Assembly: GCA_027592035.1 (NCBI GenBank)
Contig: JAQCIK010000036.1
Location: 1-14,103 of the forward strand
Origin: Casp-actino8 sp001510455
Lineage (GTDB): Bacteria; Actinomycetota; Acidimicrobiia; Acidimicrobiales; Ilumatobacteraceae
Length of the DNA: 14,103 nt
Direction: 5' to 3'
In this document: positions 12,729 through 14,103 of the stretch, piece after piece
How positions within the stretch are numbered: the first letter of the stretch is position 1
Layout of the letters: each line of letters starts with the position of its first letter
Program-made: the position numbers and the translations under genes
Notes under the pieces: model-generated
Database searches by the model: none
Seen by the model: the letters and a program-made list of their open reading frames with translations, nothing else
Told to the model about the DNA's origin: nothing

Positions 12729-14103
12729 TCAGACGAGTCGGCGACGCCTCACGAGCAACATCGCCCCGAGTCCGAGTCCGAGGGTCACGAGGCCGAAACC
12801 GAGAACGGTCATCGACATCGAACCCGTGACCGGGATTTCGGCCGGGAAGATGAGGGTCACCTTGTTCACCGTGGCTGTCGCGGTGTTGCTGTCGACGGTT
12901 CCACCGGATGCGAAGGCCGTGTTGGTCACGAACCCAGCGGCCATGTCGGCTTCCGTGATCGTGTAGTACGCCGTGCACATCTGGTTCAGATTCACCGAGA
13001 TGATCTTGGTGGCCGGGCCGCAATTGAACGGCTGGCCTCCGTTGATCTTGTTGTCGGTGATCGTGAACTGGGTGGGTCCGATCGCCGTGTCACCGTCGTT
13101 CAGGATCGTGTAGGTGTAAGTGATCACTTCACCGGTGGCGAAGAACGTGTCGGGTGACGCGGTCTTCGTCAGGTTCAGCGACGGAGTGGCCGCAGGAAGC
13201 ACCGGAGTGCCGGGGGACGGCACGAAGATCGGTGGAACCACCGGTGGAACCACGGGTGGTGAGACCACCGTGACCGTGGCCGACACCATCGGTGACGTCA
13301 CTCCTCCACCACTCGCCGAAGCCTTGTTCACGATCGAACCGGCGGTGATGTCGGCGGCCGTGACCGTGTACGCCGCGGTGCACGACACGGTGCCGGCGAC
13401 CGCAAGGGTCGTAGCAGCCGGACCACAGTTGAACGCCGTTCCACTGTTGATCTTGTCGTCGGTCACCGTGAACTGATCCGGGCCGAGTGGCTCGGCTCCG
13501 TTGTTCGTGAGCGTGTAGGTGTAGGTGACCGACTGGCCGGCCGCCGTCACCTGCGTCGGCGACGGAGACTTGGCGATCAACAGCACCGCATAGTCCACCG
13601 TGGCCATCACTGTCTCGGAATCGAGTTCGTCCAAAGAAGCGAATGCTTCGTTGACGATCTCACCGGCAGTGACGTCGGCCGCCGTCGAGGTGTAGGTGCG
13701 AGTACACGACACGGTTTCGTCCGGATCGAGCTCGACCGTGGCCGCACCGCAGTTGAACGCGACACCCTCATCGAGACGATCGTCGGTCACCGTGAACTGG
13801 CCAGGACCAAGAGGCAAGTTGCCCGAGTTGGAGATGGTGTAGGTGTAGGTGATCGCCTGTCCAGCAGCACTGAACCACTCGGGAGACGGCACCTTGGCCA
13901 ACGAGATCTCTTCGCGTTCCAACTCGTTCACGATGGTGCAGACGACTTCTTCGTCGTCTTCGACCATGACGGAATCACCATCCATCTCGGCCTCACCACA
14001 GTCCCAACCATTCGGTGACAGGTAACCCTCAGTGCCGTCTTCGGACAGCACGTACTCCCCGGCCGGAACCATCACCTCGGTGACATCGTCCGAACCGGAG
14101 ATT
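12729..14103 (-). CDS. Wall-anchored surface protein with Ig-like repeats, C-terminal part (N terminus beyond window)
   Basis: The frame is open to the window edge, so the GTG at 14075 is internal; numbers here count from it. Residues 1-50 resemble the end of a prealbumin-like/SpaA-type domain (VPAGEYVLSEDG, then VVCTIVNE). Three DUF11/DUF7507-like repeats of about 108 residues follow (roughly 57-160, 165-270, 302-405), each with the core TYTxxNxG, GPxQFTxTD, FNCG and CT. Each repeat has a Cys pair exactly 15 apart (109/124, 217/232, 352/367), probably a disulfide outside the cell. A Pro/Val linker (272-298) separates repeats 2 and 3. The end has IPVTG (414-418), a hydrophobic helix and RRRR, a sortase-type wall-sorting signal with Ile in place of Leu. 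The role is probably adhesion or a surface stalk; the ligand is unknown. No sortase gene is in view. Confidence 0.9.
   Translation of the reverse strand, partial: ISGSDDVTEVMVPAGEYVLSEDGTEGYLSPNGWDCGEAEMDGDSVMVEDDEEVVCTIVNELEREEISLAKVPSPEWFSAAGQAITYTYTISNSGNLPLGPGQFTVTDDRLDEGVAFNCGAATVELDPDETVSCTRTYTSTAADVTAGEIVNEAFASLDELDSETVMATVDYAVLLIAKSPSPTQVTAAGQSVTYTYTLTNNGAEPLGPDQFTVTDDKINSGTAFNCGPAATTLAVAGTVSCTAAYTVTAADITAGSIVNKASASGGGVTSPMVSATVTVVSPPVVPPVVPPIFVPSPGTPVLPAATPSLNLTKTASPDTFFATGEVITYTYTILNDGDTAIGPTQFTITDNKINGGQPFNCGPATKIISVNLNQMCTAYYTITEADMAAGFVTNTAFASGGTVDSNTATATVNKVTLIFPAEIPVTGSMSMTVLGFGLVTLGLGLGAMLLVRRRRLV
13231..13266 (-). repeat. Three imperfect 12-bp tandem repeats in the surface-protein linker
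   Basis: On the plus strand GGTGGAACCACC, GGTGGAACCACG and GGTGGTGAGACC follow one another. They encode the Pro/Val-rich linker (PPVVPPVVPP) between repeats 2 and 3. Such short repeats can change copy number by slippage in steps of four residues and so vary linker length. Confidence 0.6.

Noticed and set aside
14070..14075. GTG/ATG near the right edge as the true start of the surface-protein gene
   Set aside because: The frame stays open upstream to base 14103 and residues on both sides form a continuous prealbumin-like domain end. There is no signal peptide after it, so the start lies beyond the window.
1..14103. Transposon, integrase, CRISPR array, tRNA or phage attachment site
   Set aside because: I saw no terminal inverted repeats, no regularly spaced direct repeats, no tRNA-like cloverleaf and no mobile-element protein motifs anywhere in the window.

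Overview
The window looks like chromosomal DNA of a high-GC actinobacterium. Two F420-type luciferase-like oxidoreductases, a paired set of short and long acyl-CoA dehydrogenases (ACADs), a FadD19-like acyl-CoA synthetase, a VWA protein of the mycobacterial Rv0959 type and start sites that look leaderless all point that way. A member of the Acidimicrobiia (Ilumatobacter-like) would fit, but that placement is inference from gene content. I see no tRNA, rRNA, CRISPR array, insertion sequence or phage gene. Gene packing is tight and no gene-free stretch reaches 300 bases.

Left part (1-3985). The C-terminal end of an unidentified plus-strand gene faces a 676-residue VWA protein on the minus strand, with a long hairpin between the two stop codons. 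A short divergent promoter region separates the VWA gene from a plus-strand pair. The first of that pair is a compact class III adenylyl cyclase domain with every catalytic residue in place. Six bases later comes a glycoside hydrolase family 1 (GH1)-like protein in which both catalytic glutamates are replaced. An active cyclase next to an apparent GH1 pseudoenzyme is the most unusual gene pairing here.

Middle (3983-8977). Two minus-strand genes, an LLM oxidoreductase followed 4 bases later by a cyclase-family (kynurenine formamidase-like) metal hydrolase, diverge from a plus-strand set: a FadE29-like ACAD, a FadE28-like ACAD overlapping it by one base, and a DUF2889 protein. The 75-base divergent region carries a perfect 15-bp palindrome (7-bp arms) that could be an operator controlling both directions.

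Right part (8974-12607). A minus-strand operon runs LLM oxidoreductase, an unrecognised 373-residue protein, then a FadD19-like acyl-CoA synthetase. It meets the DUF2889 gene tail to tail with 4 bases of overlap at the stop codons. Together the middle and right parts read as a catabolic island: activation of a carboxylic acid to its CoA ester (FadD), alpha,beta-dehydrogenation by a probable alpha2-beta2 ACAD, and F420-linked redox steps. The nearest known parallels are the mycobacterial steroid side-chain genes (FadD19, FadE28/FadE29, Rv3520c). The true substrate cannot be read from sequence.

Right edge (12729-14103). This is the C-terminal part of a secreted surface protein on the minus strand. 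It has three Ig-like repeats with regularly spaced cysteine pairs, a Pro/Val linker, and an IPVTG-membrane helix-RRRR wall-anchoring tail. Its N terminus lies outside the window.
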